Part shown: piece after piece, positions 48,755 through 58,396 of the stretch
Layout: every line of letters begins with the position of its first letter
Numbering within the stretch: the first letter of the stretch is position 1
DNA from: Crenobacter cavernae
GTDB lineage: Bacteria; Pseudomonadota; Gammaproteobacteria; Burkholderiales; Chromobacteriaceae
DNA length: 64,000 nucleotides
NCBI RefSeq assembly: GCF_003355495.1
Contig: NZ_CP031337.1
Span: 62,001 to 126,000 of the forward strand
Direction: 5' to 3'
Notes under the pieces: generated by a model
What the model saw: only the letters and a program-made list of their open reading frames with translations
Told to the model about the DNA's origin: nothing
Database searches by the model: none
Program-made: the position numbers and the translations under genes

Positions 48755-50194
48755 ATGTCCGCCCTCACCTTCTTCTGGCACGACTACGAAACCTTCGGCG
48801 TCGAGCCGCGCCGCGACCGGCCGTCTCAGTTCGCCGGCGTGCGCACCGACGCCGACCTCAACGAGATCGACGAGCCGGTGATGCTGTACTGCCGCCCGAC
48901 GCCCGACTACCTGCCGTCGCCCGAGGCGTGCCTGTTGACCGGCATCACGCCGCAGCGCTGCCTCGCCGAAGGCGTGGCCGAGCACGAGTTCGCCGGCGTG
49001 ATCGAGCGCGAGCTGTCGCAGCCGGGCACGATAGGCGTCGGCTACAACTCGATAAGGTTCGACGACGAGGTCACGCGTTTCCTGTTCTGGCGCAACCTGA
49101 TCGACCCGTACTCGCGCGAATGGCGCGACGGCTGCGGCCGCTGGGACTTGCTCGACCTGGTGCGCGCCTGCTACGCGCTGCGCCCGGACGGCATCGTCTG
49201 GCCGACACACGAGGACGGCCGGACCAGCTTTAAGCTCGAACACCTGTCCAAGGCGAACGGCCTCGCGCACGAGGCGGCGCACGACGCGCTGTCCGACGTG
49301 CGCGCGACGATCGCTCTCGCGCGATTGATCCGCGAAAAGCAGCCTAAGCTGTTCGACTTCTATCTGTCCTTGCGCAAGAAGGACGCGGCGCGCGAGCAGC
49401 TTTCCCTGCACGCGCCCAAGCCGGTGCTGCACGTGTCGGGCATGTACGGCGTCGAGCGCGGCAACGTCGCACTCGTCTGGCCGCTGGCAGCGCACCCCAC
49501 CAACGCGAACGAAGTGATCGTGTGGGACCTCGCCCACGACCCGGCGGAACTAATAAACCTCGACGCCGACGCGATCCGCCTCAGGATGTTCACCCGTAGC
49601 GACGAGCTGCCCGACGGCGTCGCGCGGCTGCCGGTCAAGACCATCCACCTGAACAAGTCGCCGTTCGTCGTCGGCAACCTCAAGGTGCTGACGGCCGAAC
49701 GCGCCGCGCATTGGGGCGTCGACATGGACACCATCGCGCGCCACGCCGAGGCCGCCGCACGCCTGCCCGACCTGGCTCCTACCTGGAAGGCCGTCTACCA
49801 GCGAGCCGCCTTCGAAGCCGCCGACGTCGACGAGAACCTGTACGGCGGCTTCGTCTCCAACGCCGACCGGCGCACGCTGACGGCGCTGCGCGCGATGTCG
49901 GCCGACAAGCTCGCCCGCGAAACACCGCAGTTCGAAGACGTGCAGCTCGCGCGCCTGGTGCAACGCTACCGCGCGCGCAACTTCCCCGAGTCGCTGTCTT
50001 TAGATGAGCGCCGCCACTGGATGGCGTGGTGCAAGAAGAAGCTGATCGACGGCGTGCCGGCCGGGCGCACGCACGAGGCCTGCCTTGCCGAAATCGACGC
50101 GCTCGAGACGGACGCCGACAGCCGGGGTCGGCAGATCCTCGCCGACGTGCGCGAATACGCTGACGCGCTGTGCGCGGAACTGGGGCGTGCGTGA
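48755..50194 (+). CDS. sbcB: Exodeoxyribonuclease I
   Basis: A 479-residue 3'-5' single-strand exonuclease. DEDD motifs are FFWHDYETFGVEP, VGYNSIRFDDEVTRF and AAHDALSDVRATIAL; the SH3-like and C-terminal helical domains follow. ATG 48755 gives MSALTFFWHDYETF. A TTG at 48698 inside an uptake-like motif would extend the frame but is not likely. Confidence 0.95.
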   Translation: MSALTFFWHDYETFGVEPRRDRPSQFAGVRTDADLNEIDEPVMLYCRPTPDYLPSPEACLLTGITPQRCLAEGVAEHEFAGVIERELSQPGTIGVGYNSIRFDDEVTRFLFWRNLIDPYSREWRDGCGRWDLLDLVRACYALRPDGIVWPTHEDGRTSFKLEHLSKANGLAHEAAHDALSDVRATIALARLIREKQPKLFDFYLSLRKKDAAREQLSLHAPKPVLHVSGMYGVERGNVALVWPLAAHPTNANEVIVWDLAHDPAELINLDADAIRLRMFTRSDELPDGVARLPVKTIHLNKSPFVVGNLKVLTAERAAHWGVDMDTIARHAEAAARLPDLAPTWKAVYQRAAFEAADVDENLYGGFVSNADRRTLTALRAMSADKLARETPQFEDVQLARLVQRYRARNFPESLSLDERRHWMAWCKKKLIDGVPAGRTHEACLAEIDALETDADSRGRQILADVREYADALCAELGRA

Positions 50195-50313
50195 GCCGGC
50201 CGACGTTGGCCGAGGCTTGTGTCGACCGTAGTCAGCCCATAAAATGCCAAATGGATGTCTGCCGCTCGTCGAGTTAGACGTCCACACCCGACGACCCACG
50301 CGGAGGAATCATC

Positions 50314-51012
50314 GTGAAAACCCTAGGCCTCATCGGCGGCATGAGCTGGGAATCCAGCGCCATGTATTACCAGCATCTCAACCGGCTCGTCGCCGAACGG
50401 CTCGGCGGCCTGCACTCGGCCAAGGTCGTGCTCTACAGCGTCGACTTCGCCGGCATCGCAGAACGGCAGCACCAGGGCGACTGGCAGGGCGCGGGCGAAC
50501 TGCTGGCCGACGCGGCCCGCAAGCTGAGCGCCGCCGGTGCGCAAGCCTTGTTGATCTGTACCAACACCATGCACAAGGTCGCCGACGCGGTGGAGGCCGC
50601 CGTCGACGTGCCGCTGATCCACATCGCCGACGTCGCGGCGCGCGAGGCGCAACGCGCCGGCGTGAAAACCGTCGCGCTGCTCGGCACCGCGTTCACGATG
50701 GAACAGCCCTTCTACCGCGAACGGCTCGAGCAACGCTTCGGCCTGAGAGTGCTGACGCCCGACGCCGACGAGCGCGCTGACATCCACCGCATCATCTACG
50801 ACGAGCTTTGCCTCGGCCAACGCCTGCCGGCCTCCAGGGAACGGCTTCGCGCAATCATCGAGCGGCTCGCCACCGGGGGGGCGCAAGGCGTGATTCTCGG
50901 CTGCACCGAACTGCCCTTGCTGATCGAACAGGACGACGTGTCGATCACGGTGCTCGACAGCACCACCTTGCACGCGCGCGCCGCGATCGACTTCGCACTG
51001 GGCACGGCATAA
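50314..51012 (+). CDS. Aspartate/glutamate racemase family protein (YgeA-like)
   Basis: A 232-residue cofactor-independent racemase. The two catalytic Cys are in LICTNTMHKVAD and LGCTELPLLIEQD. It starts KTLGLIGGMSWESSAMYY, typical of the YgeA broad-range amino acid racemases. GGAGGAATC lies upstream of the ATG. Two uptake-like 9-mers lie inside (50415, 50812) and one before it (50206). Confidence 0.9.
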   Translation: MKTLGLIGGMSWESSAMYYQHLNRLVAERLGGLHSAKVVLYSVDFAGIAERQHQGDWQGAGELLADAARKLSAAGAQALLICTNTMHKVADAVEAAVDVPLIHIADVAAREAQRAGVKTVALLGTAFTMEQPFYRERLEQRFGLRVLTPDADERADIHRIIYDELCLGQRLPASRERLRAIIERLATGGAQGVILGCTELPLLIEQDDVSITVLDSTTLHARAAIDFALGTA

Positions 51013-51063
51013 GCTCTCGGAGCCTCGATCGCGCGGGCGCCTTTCCCCGGCGCGCAGGCTACA

Positions 51064-52020
51064 ATGCCGGCCATGAAACCTCCGCTCCCCGCCCTCTTCC
51101 TGATGGGCCCGACCGCGTCGGGCAAGACCGCGCTCGCGGTCGCGTTGGCACAGCAACTCGACGGCGAAGTCGTCAGCGTCGACTCGGCGCTCGTCTACCG
51201 CGGCATGGACATCGGCACCGCCAAGCCGACGCGCGACGAGATGGCCGGCGTGCCGCACCACCTGATCGACATCATCGACCCGACCGATTCGTACTCGGCC
51301 GCGCAATTTCACGCCGACGCGATGGCACTGATCGAAGACATCGCCGTGCGCGGCAAGCTGCCTATCCTCGCCGGCGGCACCATGCTCTACTTCAAGGCGC
51401 TCGAGGAAGGCCTGTCCGACCTGCCGCAGGCCGACGCGCAAGTACGCGCGCGGCTCGACGCCGAGGCGGCCGAACGCGGCTGGCCGGCGCTGCATCAAAG
51501 GTTGGCCGAGCTCGATGCGGCGACCGCCGCGCGCCTCGCGCCGGCCGACAGCCAGCGCATCCAGCGCGCGCTCGAAGTGTGGGAGCTGAGCGGCAAACCG
51601 ATGTCCGAGCTGATCGCGCGCGGCCGCGAAGGCGCGCCGGCCTTGAACCTGTTGAAGCTCGCGCTCTTGCCGCACGACCGCGCTTGGCTGCACGCGCGCA
51701 TCGCTCTGCGGTTCGAGAAGATGCTCGAGGCCGGCTTCCTCGCCGAGGTCGAGGCGCTGCGCGAACGTTGGACTAGCCTGTCGCTCGAGCTGCCATCGAT
51801 GCGCTGCGTCGGCTACCGCCAGGCGTGGGAATACCTCGACGGCCAGATCGACCGGACCGGACTGATAGCCAAGGGCGTCGCCGCGACGCGCCAGCTCGCC
51901 AAGCGCCAGCTGACGTGGATGCGAAGCATGGAGAACCTGGTCGAGATCGACTGCCAGCAGGCCGATCTCGTCGCGCCGGCGCTGGCCGCCGCGCGCGCAT
52001 GGCGGGCCGGCTTGCCCTGA
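51064..52020 (+). CDS. miaA: tRNA dimethylallyltransferase
   Basis: A 318-residue MiaA. The P-loop is [16 protein letters not shown], the catalytic Asp in [18 protein letters not shown], the Thr in [10 protein letters not shown], and the C-terminal tRNA-binding part has [13 protein letters not shown] and [14 protein letters not shown]. It modifies A37 of tRNAs reading UNN codons. An ATG at 51073 is an alternative start. An uptake-like 9-mer (51502) codes RLAEL. Confidence 0.95.
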   Translation: MPAMKPPLPALFLMGPTASGKTALAVALAQQLDGEVVSVDSALVYRGMDIGTAKPTRDEMAGVPHHLIDIIDPTDSYSAAQFHADAMALIEDIAVRGKLPILAGGTMLYFKALEEGLSDLPQADAQVRARLDAEAAERGWPALHQRLAELDAATAARLAPADSQRIQRALEVWELSGKPMSELIARGREGAPALNLLKLALLPHDRAWLHARIALRFEKMLEAGFLAEVEALRERWTSLSLELPSMRCVGYRQAWEYLDGQIDRTGLIAKGVAATRQLAKRQLTWMRSMENLVEIDCQQADLVAPALAAARAWRAGLP

Positions 52021-52024
52021 CTGA

Positions 52025-52044
52025 TAACGAGCGTTACCATAACG
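52025..52044 (+). promoter_or_regulatory. Three inverted half-sites just before the marR start
   Basis: TAACG (52025-52029), CGTTA (52032-52036) and TAACG (52040-52044) form two overlapping palindromes with spacers of two and three bases. They fill the 27-base gap between miaA and the marR ATG (52048), as expected of an autorepressed operator. Confidence 0.5.
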
Positions 52045-52047
52045 GTC

Positions 52048-52569
52048 ATGAACGATCAAGCCGCCAAACCGATCAACAACCCGAGCTTTAAGGCCTGCGA
52101 GGACGCGATCGGCCTGGTCGCGCGCCGCCTCACCGGCGTGCCGCAGCAGGAAGTGTTGCTGACCCGGCTCTACTTCCACGTGCAGGGCTACCTGACTGAC
52201 TACTTCAACGCCGGCCTCAAGGAACACGGCATCAACGACACCATCTGGATGGCGTTGATGCTGCTGTACACGCGCCCCGACGAGACGGTCTACCCGTCCG
52301 ACCTGTCCGAATCGCTCGCGTTCTCGCGCACCAACGCGACCCGCGTCGTCGACGACCTGGTCGGCCAGGGCTGGGCGGTGCGCGAGGCGTGCGCCGACGA
52401 CCGGCGCAAGACCAGGCTGATCCTCACGCCGGCCGGCCGCGCCTTCATCGAAAACCTGATGCCGTCGCGCCACGCGCACATGAGCGAACTGTGGAACGCG
52501 TTCTCCGACACCGAAAAGGTCGCGATGGAGAGCCTGTTGAGAAAACTGCTCGCCCAGTTGGGCGGCTGA
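52048..52569 (+). CDS. MarR-family regulator of the EmrAB-like pump
   Basis: A 173-residue winged-helix protein of the MprA/EmrR group: LTDYFNAGLKEHGINDTIWMALMLL, LSESLAFSRTNATRVVDDL (recognition helix) and the wing DDRRKTRLILTPAGRAF. It lies upstream of an emrAB-type efflux operon and most likely represses both itself and the pump until a toxic ligand binds. The start has no clear ribosome binding site. Confidence 0.85.
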   Translation: MNDQAAKPINNPSFKACEDAIGLVARRLTGVPQQEVLLTRLYFHVQGYLTDYFNAGLKEHGINDTIWMALMLLYTRPDETVYPSDLSESLAFSRTNATRVVDDLVGQGWAVREACADDRRKTRLILTPAGRAFIENLMPSRHAHMSELWNAFSDTEKVAMESLLRKLLAQLGG

Positions 52570-52598
52570 CGCGGCGCACCGATCGCCCTGGTCCGAAG

Positions 52599-52633
52599 CT
52601 CGGCCAACCTTCCAAGGTTGGCCGAGTTTTTTT
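52599..52633 (+). terminator. Terminator after marR built from two uptake-like motifs
   Basis: CTCGGCCAACCTT (52599-52611) and AAGGTTGGCCGAG (52614-52626) form a perfect 13-bp stem, followed by a T-run. The pair should reduce readthrough from marR into emrA. Confidence 0.85.
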
Positions 52634-52936
52634 ACGCCCCCGTTCGGCACCGCCTTGTTCCGCAAGCGATGCGGCGCGGCCGTGGGAACGGCGCCGGATG
52701 CGGTAGCGAAAAAACGACGACGGCATGGCACGGCCCTTGCGGGTGACGCCGCTTCACGATCATCATGGCATGCCATGCATCCCAAGCCATTCGCCACCGA
52801 CGCGGCGAAGGCGCCCCTGCCCGACGACCGGGCCGCGAGCCCATTTCGCCCTGATGCGGCTACCGAGACGACCGTCACCGTTTAACAACGATATCGGCTC
52901 GCCGGCAGCGCCGGCGACCTCACAGGGAGACTGGTC
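52634..52936 (+). promoter_or_regulatory. Upstream region of emrAB
   Basis: No gene seen. ATGGCATGCCAT (52764-52775) is a perfect 12-base palindrome. The pump genes presumably have their promoter here because the marR terminator precedes it. No TAACG operator copy was seen. Confidence 0.35.
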
Positions 52937-54103
52937 ATGATCGACCGCGCCGCTCCGAACCCCGCAGACAAACGCCGCAAGCACCTGAAGCGCCTCACCT
53001 TCACGCTCGCCGTCGCCGGGCTCGGTTGGGGCGCTTACTGGTTCCAGGCGTTGAGTCACCACGAGGCGACCGACAACGCCTACGTCGGCGGCAACCTGGT
53101 GCCAGTCAACGCGCAGGTCGCCGGCACGGTCACCACCGTCGCGGTCGACAGCACCGACTGGGTCAGGGCCGGCGAGACAGTCGTCAGGCTCGACCCGTTG
53201 GATGCCGAACTCGCGTTAGAGCGCGCGAAGGCGGAACTCGCGCAGGCGGTGCGCGAGTCGAAGAGCCGCATGGCGGGCAACGACCAGCTCGCCGCGCAGC
53301 TGGCGGCGCGCCGCGCCGAACTCGCACGCGCCGAGGGCGACCTTACACGCCGCGAAGCGCTCGGCCGGCTCGGCGGCATCGCCGCCGAGGAACTGCAGCA
53401 CGCACGCGACAACGTCGTCGCGGTACGCGCAGCGGTCGCCGCCGCCGGGCAGGCCTTGCGCGCCAACCAGGTGCTGGTGCTGTCCGGCTCGGCGCAGCAG
53501 CAGCCGGCGGTGGCGCGCGCCGCCGCGCAGGTGCGCAGCAGTTTCTTGGCTTTGAAGCGCAGCGACATCGTGTCGCCGGTGGCAGGCCTCATCGCGCGCC
53601 GCACCGTGCAGCTGGGCAGCCAGGTCGCCGCCGGCACGCCGTTGATGGCGGTGGTGCCGATGCACGAGATGTGGGTCGACGCCAACTTCAAGGAAACGCA
53701 GCTCAAGAACATGCGCATCGGCCAGCCGGTGGAGCTTGAGGCCGACCTGTACGGCGGCAGCGTCACCTACCGCGGCCGCGTCGCCGGCATGGCCGCCGGC
53801 ACCGGCAGCGTGTTCTCGCTGCTGCCGGCGCAGAACGCGACCGGCAACTGGATCAAGGTCGTGCAGCGCGTGCCGGTGCGCATCGCGCTCGATCCGAAGC
53901 AGTTGGCCGAGCACCCGCTGCGCCTCGGGCTGTCGATGAGCGCCGAGGTCGACACCGCCGACACGAGCGGCCCGGTGCTGACCACCGCCGGCCGCGCCAG
54001 CCCGGCCTTCGTGTCCCGGGTGTACGAAGACCAGTTGAAGGAAGTCGACCGGATCGTCGCCGACATCGTCTCGGCCAACCTCGGCCGGGCCAAGGGGAGA
54101 TGA
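52937..54103 (+). CDS. emrA: Multidrug efflux membrane fusion protein, EmrA-like (HlyD family)
   Basis: A 388-residue periplasmic adaptor with one N-terminal helix (LTFTLAVAGLGWGAYWF), the lipoyl-like segments ATDNAYVGGNLVPVNAQVAG and VRAGETVVRLDPLDAE, an alpha-helical hairpin, and a beta-barrel part (MHEMWVDANFKETQLKNM). It would connect EmrB to a TolC-type channel. AGGGAGA precedes the ATG. Uptake-like 9-mers at 53903 and 54070. Confidence 0.9.
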   Translation: MIDRAAPNPADKRRKHLKRLTFTLAVAGLGWGAYWFQALSHHEATDNAYVGGNLVPVNAQVAGTVTTVAVDSTDWVRAGETVVRLDPLDAELALERAKAELAQAVRESKSRMAGNDQLAAQLAARRAELARAEGDLTRREALGRLGGIAAEELQHARDNVVAVRAAVAAAGQALRANQVLVLSGSAQQQPAVARAAAQVRSSFLALKRSDIVSPVAGLIARRTVQLGSQVAAGTPLMAVVPMHEMWVDANFKETQLKNMRIGQPVELEADLYGGSVTYRGRVAGMAAGTGSVFSLLPAQNATGNWIKVVQRVPVRIALDPKQLAEHPLRLGLSMSAEVDTADTSGPVLTTAGRASPAFVSRVYEDQLKEVDRIVADIVSANLGRAKGR

Positions 54104-55647
54104 TGGGGCACCCGCCGCCGCTGCCCGACGGTCAGCGCGTCTGGGCGACGCTGGCGCTGTCGCTCGCGGCGTTCATGCAGGTGCTGGACAACACGATCGC
54201 CAACGTCGCCATTCCGACCATCGCCGGCAACCTCGGCGCGTCGACCAGTCAGGGCACCTGGGTGATCACCTCGTTCGGCGTCGCCAACGCGATCGCGGTG
54301 CCGATCTCCGGCTGGCTCGCGCGCCGCGTCGGTGAGGTCAGACTGTTCCTGTGGGCGACCGTCGGTTTCGTCATCACGTCGTGGCTGTGCGGCGTCGCGC
54401 CGAGCCTCGAACTGTTGATCTTCTTCCGCGTGCTGCAAGGTGCACTCGCCGGGCCGGTGATCCCGCTGTCGCAGAGCCTCTTGCTCGCCGCCTACCCGAA
54501 CGACAAGAAGGGCATGGCGCTCGCGCTATGGTCGACGCTGGTCATCGTCGCGCCGATCTTCGGGCCCATCCTCGGCGGCTGGATCTCGGACAACTGGCAC
54601 TGGGGCTGGCTGTTCTTCATCAACGTGCCGCTCGGCCTCGTCTCGCTGGCGATCGCCTGGCGATTGATGAAGGGCCGTGAGACGCACGTCTCGAAGCTGC
54701 CGGTCGACAGGATCGGGCTGATCCTGCTGGTGGTCGGCGTCGGCTGTCTGCAGCTGATGCTCGACCGCGGCCGCGAGCTCGACTGGTTCGCGTCTGCCGA
54801 GATCGTCGTGCTCGCGGTCGTCGCGGTCATCGCGCTGTCGTATCTGATTGTGTGGGAGTGGCACGACGACCACCCTGTGGTCGACCTCTCTTTGTTCAAA
54901 GAGCGCAACTTCACCGTCGGCGTCGTCGCGACCGGCGTCGGCTTTATGCTCTACCTCGGCGCCGAGGTCCTGATCCCGCTGTTGTTGCAGACGCAACTCG
55001 GCTACACCGCGACGCAGGCCGGGCTCGCGGTAGCGCCGGTCGGCATCCTGCCTGTGCTGTTGTCGCCGATCATCGGAAGATACGTCTACCGGCTCGACCT
55101 CAGATGGGTGGTGACGATGAGCTTCCTGGCCTTCGCCATGTGCTTTGCGTGGCGCGCCAGCAGCTTCGTGCCGGGCATGGACTTCGCGGCCGTGGTGTGG
55201 CCGCAGTTCGTGCTCGGGCTCGCGGTCGCCGGCTTCTTCATGCCGCTGACGACGATGGCGTTCGCGGGCCTCAGGCCCGAGCAGATCGCCGGTGCGTCGG
55301 CGCTATCGAACTTTCTCAGGACCCTTGCCGGTTCGATCGGCGCGTCGCTGGTCAGCGCGCTGTGGGAACGGCGCGAGGCGCTGCACCACGCGCGGCTGAG
55401 CGAGCACGTGAGCCTGTTCGACCCCGGCACCCTGGTGGCGATCGATGGCCTCGTCCAGCAGGGGCTGACCGTGCAGCAGTCGGACGGGCTGATCGTGCGC
55501 GAGATCACGCGCCAGGCCTACTTCATCGGCGCGAACGAAATCTTCTGGGGCTCGGCCATCCTCTTCCTCTTGCTGACCGGCCTGGTGTGGTTCGCGCGGC
55601 CACCGTTCAGGCCGGCCGGCAGCGCGCCGGCCGACGCGGCGCACTGA
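54100..55647 (+). CDS. emrB: Multidrug efflux transporter, EmrB-like (MFS DHA2)
   Basis: A 515-residue 14-helix proton antiporter. The N-terminus has LDNTIANVAIPTIAGNLGAS (motif D1) and helix 4 has FRVLQGALAGPVIPLSQSLLL (motif C-like). The gene overlaps emrA by four bases (ATGA). Likely substrates are hydrophobic toxins or fatty acids. Confidence 0.9.
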   Translation: MMGHPPPLPDGQRVWATLALSLAAFMQVLDNTIANVAIPTIAGNLGASTSQGTWVITSFGVANAIAVPISGWLARRVGEVRLFLWATVGFVITSWLCGVAPSLELLIFFRVLQGALAGPVIPLSQSLLLAAYPNDKKGMALALWSTLVIVAPIFGPILGGWISDNWHWGWLFFINVPLGLVSLAIAWRLMKGRETHVSKLPVDRIGLILLVVGVGCLQLMLDRGRELDWFASAEIVVLAVVAVIALSYLIVWEWHDDHPVVDLSLFKERNFTVGVVATGVGFMLYLGAEVLIPLLLQTQLGYTATQAGLAVAPVGILPVLLSPIIGRYVYRLDLRWVVTMSFLAFAMCFAWRASSFVPGMDFAAVVWPQFVLGLAVAGFFMPLTTMAFAGLRPEQIAGASALSNFLRTLAGSIGASLVSALWERREALHHARLSEHVSLFDPGTLVAIDGLVQQGLTVQQSDGLIVREITRQAYFIGANEIFWGSAILFLLLTGLVWFARPPFRPAGSAPADAAH

Positions 55648-55674
55648 GCCGGCTTCCCGTATCAAGCGGTTCAG

Positions 55675-55710
55675 CAAAAAAGCTCGGCCAAGCTTTGACG
55701 GTTGGCCGAG
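55675..55710 (-). terminator. Terminator of the TonB receptor built from two uptake-like motifs
   Basis: CTCGGCCAA (55683) and TTGGCCGAG (55702) form a stem; the A-run at 55676-55681 is a T-run on the minus strand, so it ends transcription of the receptor gene. Confidence 0.75.
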
Positions 55711-55734
55711 GCGCTCGCAAGGGCATTGACGGGT

Positions 55735-57786
55735 TTACAGCCTCCACTCCAGGCCGGCGTAGACCGCGCGGCCGTCGCCCGGCAGGAACTGCGCGGCGTC
55801 CTTGCCCTTGGCATCGAGGATCACGCCGGTGGTCGCCGTGTACTTCTCGTTGGTCAGGTTGCGCCCTTCTGCGAACCAGCCGAGGCCCTTCTTCACCTCG
55901 CGGCCGACCTTGAGCCCGACCAGCGTGTAGCGGTCGGCGTACAGCGAGTTGGCGAGGTCGACCGGGTAGGACTGCGGCGAGATCTCGAGGTTGGCCGAGA
56001 CGTAGTAGCCGGCGCCGAAGCGCTGCGTCAGCTCGCTCTTGAAGAAGCTTTTGGGCACGCCGGCGAGCGTGTTGTCGCCGTAGACCGCGTCGTTGTCGAA
56101 ACGGAAGCGGTTGACCAGCATGGCGTTGCGCCACGACAGGCCCTTTGCCGGCTCTACGGTGAAGCCGAGCTCAAGTCCCCGGTGGCGCGTGCGCGGCACG
56201 TTGAAAGTCACGCTCGCGTTGCCGGGCAGCGAGCGCGACAGCAGCTCGTTGCGAACGCGCGCGTCGTACAGGCTCACGTCCCACTCGACCGGCAGCGCGG
56301 TTTCCATGCGGCCGCGCGAGCCGATCTCTACCGTCTTCGCCGTCTGCGGTTTGAGGCCGGCGTTGATCACGAAATTGCTCATCTCGCTCAGGCTCGGCGG
56401 CTCGAAGCTCTTCGACCCGTTCGCGTAGAGCTGCACGCCGCTGTCGAGCTCGTGCAGCAACCCGAGCTTGGGGCTGAAGCCGTGATAGGTCTGATCGAAG
56501 CTCGCATCGGCCTGACCGGCCGGCACATAGCCGTCGTTAAGGCGACGGCGCGCCTCGCTCCATTGCGCGCCGACGATCGCGCGCCAGCCTGGCGCGAAGC
56601 CGTATTCGTTCTCGGCATAGACGTCGACGTTGCTCGCCTCTTGCAGGCTGGCGTCGATCAAGGCGCCGCGCCGGCCGCCGACGTTTGCGAAGCGCAGCTC
56701 GTCGGTGCGTCCCCAGGTCGGCGCGAAGCCGAGCGTGAAGCGGTTGGCATGGCCGAACAGCGGCGCGTCGCTGACCCAGCGCGCCTCGACGCCGGTATCC
56801 TCGCTGTTCTGATCGATCACCTGATGGATCGGATGGAACAACTTCTTCTTCGCATAGAACGCCGAGAATTCGAGCCGCTGCTCGCCCGAGCGCCACACGG
56901 TCTTGTTCGACACGCGCGTCAGGTCGATATCGCGCTTCTGGTCGCCGCTTACCGACGAGGCGTTGGCCTGGCGCGGGTCGGCCTTAAGCTGTGCCTTGGT
57001 AAGACTGCCGGGCAGCTCGGAGTTGCTGTGAACGTCGGCGAGGAAGAAGCGCGTCTCGAGGTTGGCCGAGGCACGCCAGCCGGTGTTGGCGAACAGGCGG
57101 TACGCATGCTGCGACGCATGGTCGCGTGAACCGTCCTGCTGGAGGCTGGACAGGCTGACGTAGCCGTCGACATCGCCCTTCGCGCCGGCGGCGGCGATCT
57201 GCGCGCGCTGGTATCCGAAGCTGCCGGCCTCGAGTCGCGCGAGGAAGGCTGGCGTCGAAGCGTCGCGGCCAGATGGCGACACATAGTTGATCGCGCCGCC
57301 GAGCGTGGTCGCGCCGTAGCGCAGCGCGTTGGTGCCGCGATAGACCTCGACGTAGCGCGTCGCCAGCGGTTCGACCGCCTGGAAGTCGGCGCCGCCGTCG
57401 GCCAGGTTCAGCGGCACGCCGTCCTGCATCAGCTTCACGCCGCGCATGTGGAAGGTGCGCTGCAGGCCGGAGCCGCGGATAGACAGGCGCGATTCTTCTG
57501 CACTGAAGCGCGGCTGCACGAACACGCCGGTCGCCATGCCGAGCGTGTCGGCCAGCGTCGACTGGCGGCCGTTGCGCTCGACGTCGACCAAGCCGGCGCC
57601 GCCGGGCACCCGCGCCATCTCCTCGCGCGCCGCGGCGATCGACGGCAGCGACAAGGCCGGTGCCATGCGCTCGGCGCTCACCCTCACTTCGGGCAGCACC
57701 GTCTCGTCGGCGTGCGCCGTCTGCCACGCGCCGAGCATCGCCAGTGCCAGAGGCCGCCAGTCCCTCGTATCAAAACCCTTGTCCAT
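55735..57786 (-). CDS. TonB-dependent outer membrane receptor
   Basis: A 683-residue receptor. The signal peptide is weak (LALAMLGAWQTAHAD). The plug begins LPEVRVSAERM and contains SRLSIRGSGLQRTFHMRGVK and YRGTNALRYGATTLGGAINYV. The 22-strand barrel follows, and the protein ends AVYAGLEWRL. The substrate, perhaps an iron chelate or similar, cannot be read. The first codons are unusual for a signal peptide (MDKGFDTRDWR), so a later start is possible. Two uptake-like 9-mers lie inside (55991, 57062). Confidence 0.85.
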   Translation of the reverse strand: MDKGFDTRDWRPLALAMLGAWQTAHADETVLPEVRVSAERMAPALSLPSIAAAREEMARVPGGAGLVDVERNGRQSTLADTLGMATGVFVQPRFSAEESRLSIRGSGLQRTFHMRGVKLMQDGVPLNLADGGADFQAVEPLATRYVEVYRGTNALRYGATTLGGAINYVSPSGRDASTPAFLARLEAGSFGYQRAQIAAAGAKGDVDGYVSLSSLQQDGSRDHASQHAYRLFANTGWRASANLETRFFLADVHSNSELPGSLTKAQLKADPRQANASSVSGDQKRDIDLTRVSNKTVWRSGEQRLEFSAFYAKKKLFHPIHQVIDQNSEDTGVEARWVSDAPLFGHANRFTLGFAPTWGRTDELRFANVGGRRGALIDASLQEASNVDVYAENEYGFAPGWRAIVGAQWSEARRRLNDGYVPAGQADASFDQTYHGFSPKLGLLHELDSGVQLYANGSKSFEPPSLSEMSNFVINAGLKPQTAKTVEIGSRGRMETALPVEWDVSLYDARVRNELLSRSLPGNASVTFNVPRTRHRGLELGFTVEPAKGLSWRNAMLVNRFRFDNDAVYGDNTLAGVPKSFFKSELTQRFGAGYYVSANLEISPQSYPVDLANSLYADRYTLVGLKVGREVKKGLGWFAEGRNLTNEKYTATTGVILDAKGKDAAQFLPGDGRAVYAGLEWRL

Positions 57787-57892
57787 CCGTCCCCCCCCTG
57801 ATCTTTTTGGAATATGCGAAGAGCAAAACGGGGGATTCTAGGGGAGCGCCGGCGATCCGCCGATGCGGCACGGTGTCGCAGCCGGGCAAAGA

Positions 57893-57919
57893 AAAAGGCC
57901 CTCGTCGCGAGGGCCTTTT
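57893..57919. terminator. Bidirectional terminator after ridA
   Basis: AAAAGGCCCTCG (57893-57904) and CGAGGGCCTTTT (57908-57919), three-base loop, A and T runs on both sides. Confidence 0.8.
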
Positions 57920-57936
57920 CACCGATGCGCGCGGGC

Positions 57937-58284
57937 TCAGCTTTGCGCGACGATCTTGATCTCGACCTTCCACGCCGGGTTGGCGAGCCTGGCCTCGACG
58001 GTGGCGCGCGCCGGCGGGTGGCCTGCGGCGACCCACGCGTCCCACGCTTCGTTCATCGCCGCGTAGTCGGCCAGGTCGGCCAGATAAATCGTCGCGTCGA
58101 CGATCTTGCTCTTGTCGCTGCCGAGCTCGGCCAACAGTTCGTCGATCTGGGCGAGCACGTCGGCGGTCTGTTCGCGCGCATCGGCAGCCTCGTTGCGCGG
58201 CACCTGGCCGGCCATGAAGATCAGGCCGTTGGCGACCACGGCTTCGGACAGTCGGGGGATGGGCTTGTGACGGTACAGACTCAT
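57937..58284 (-). CDS. ridA: RidA family enamine/imine deaminase
   Basis: A 115-residue RidA/YjgF protein with VVANGLIFMAGQVPRN, the helix ADVLAQIDELLAELG, and the active-site Arg region ARLANPAWKVEIKIVA. Members hydrolyse reactive 2-aminoacrylate. ATG 58284 gives the normal length. An uptake-like 9-mer at 58126 codes LAEL. Confidence 0.85.
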   Translation of the reverse strand: MSLYRHKPIPRLSEAVVANGLIFMAGQVPRNEAADAREQTADVLAQIDELLAELGSDKSKIVDATIYLADLADYAAMNEAWDAWVAAGHPPARATVEARLANPAWKVEIKIVAQS

Positions 58285-58396
58285 GACTACCTCGGAACGG
58301 ATTCGGTCTTTGCAGCGCGGGCGTGGCCCGCAAGGTCGACAACAATACAATAAAAAACGGCGGGTTGCCCCGCCGTCATTAAGTGTACGACACGGT

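Noticed and set aside
50323..52878. An 851-codon frame on the minus strand
   Set aside because: Antisense of the racemase, miaA and marR genes, all of which have clear family motifs and ribosome binding sites or coupling.
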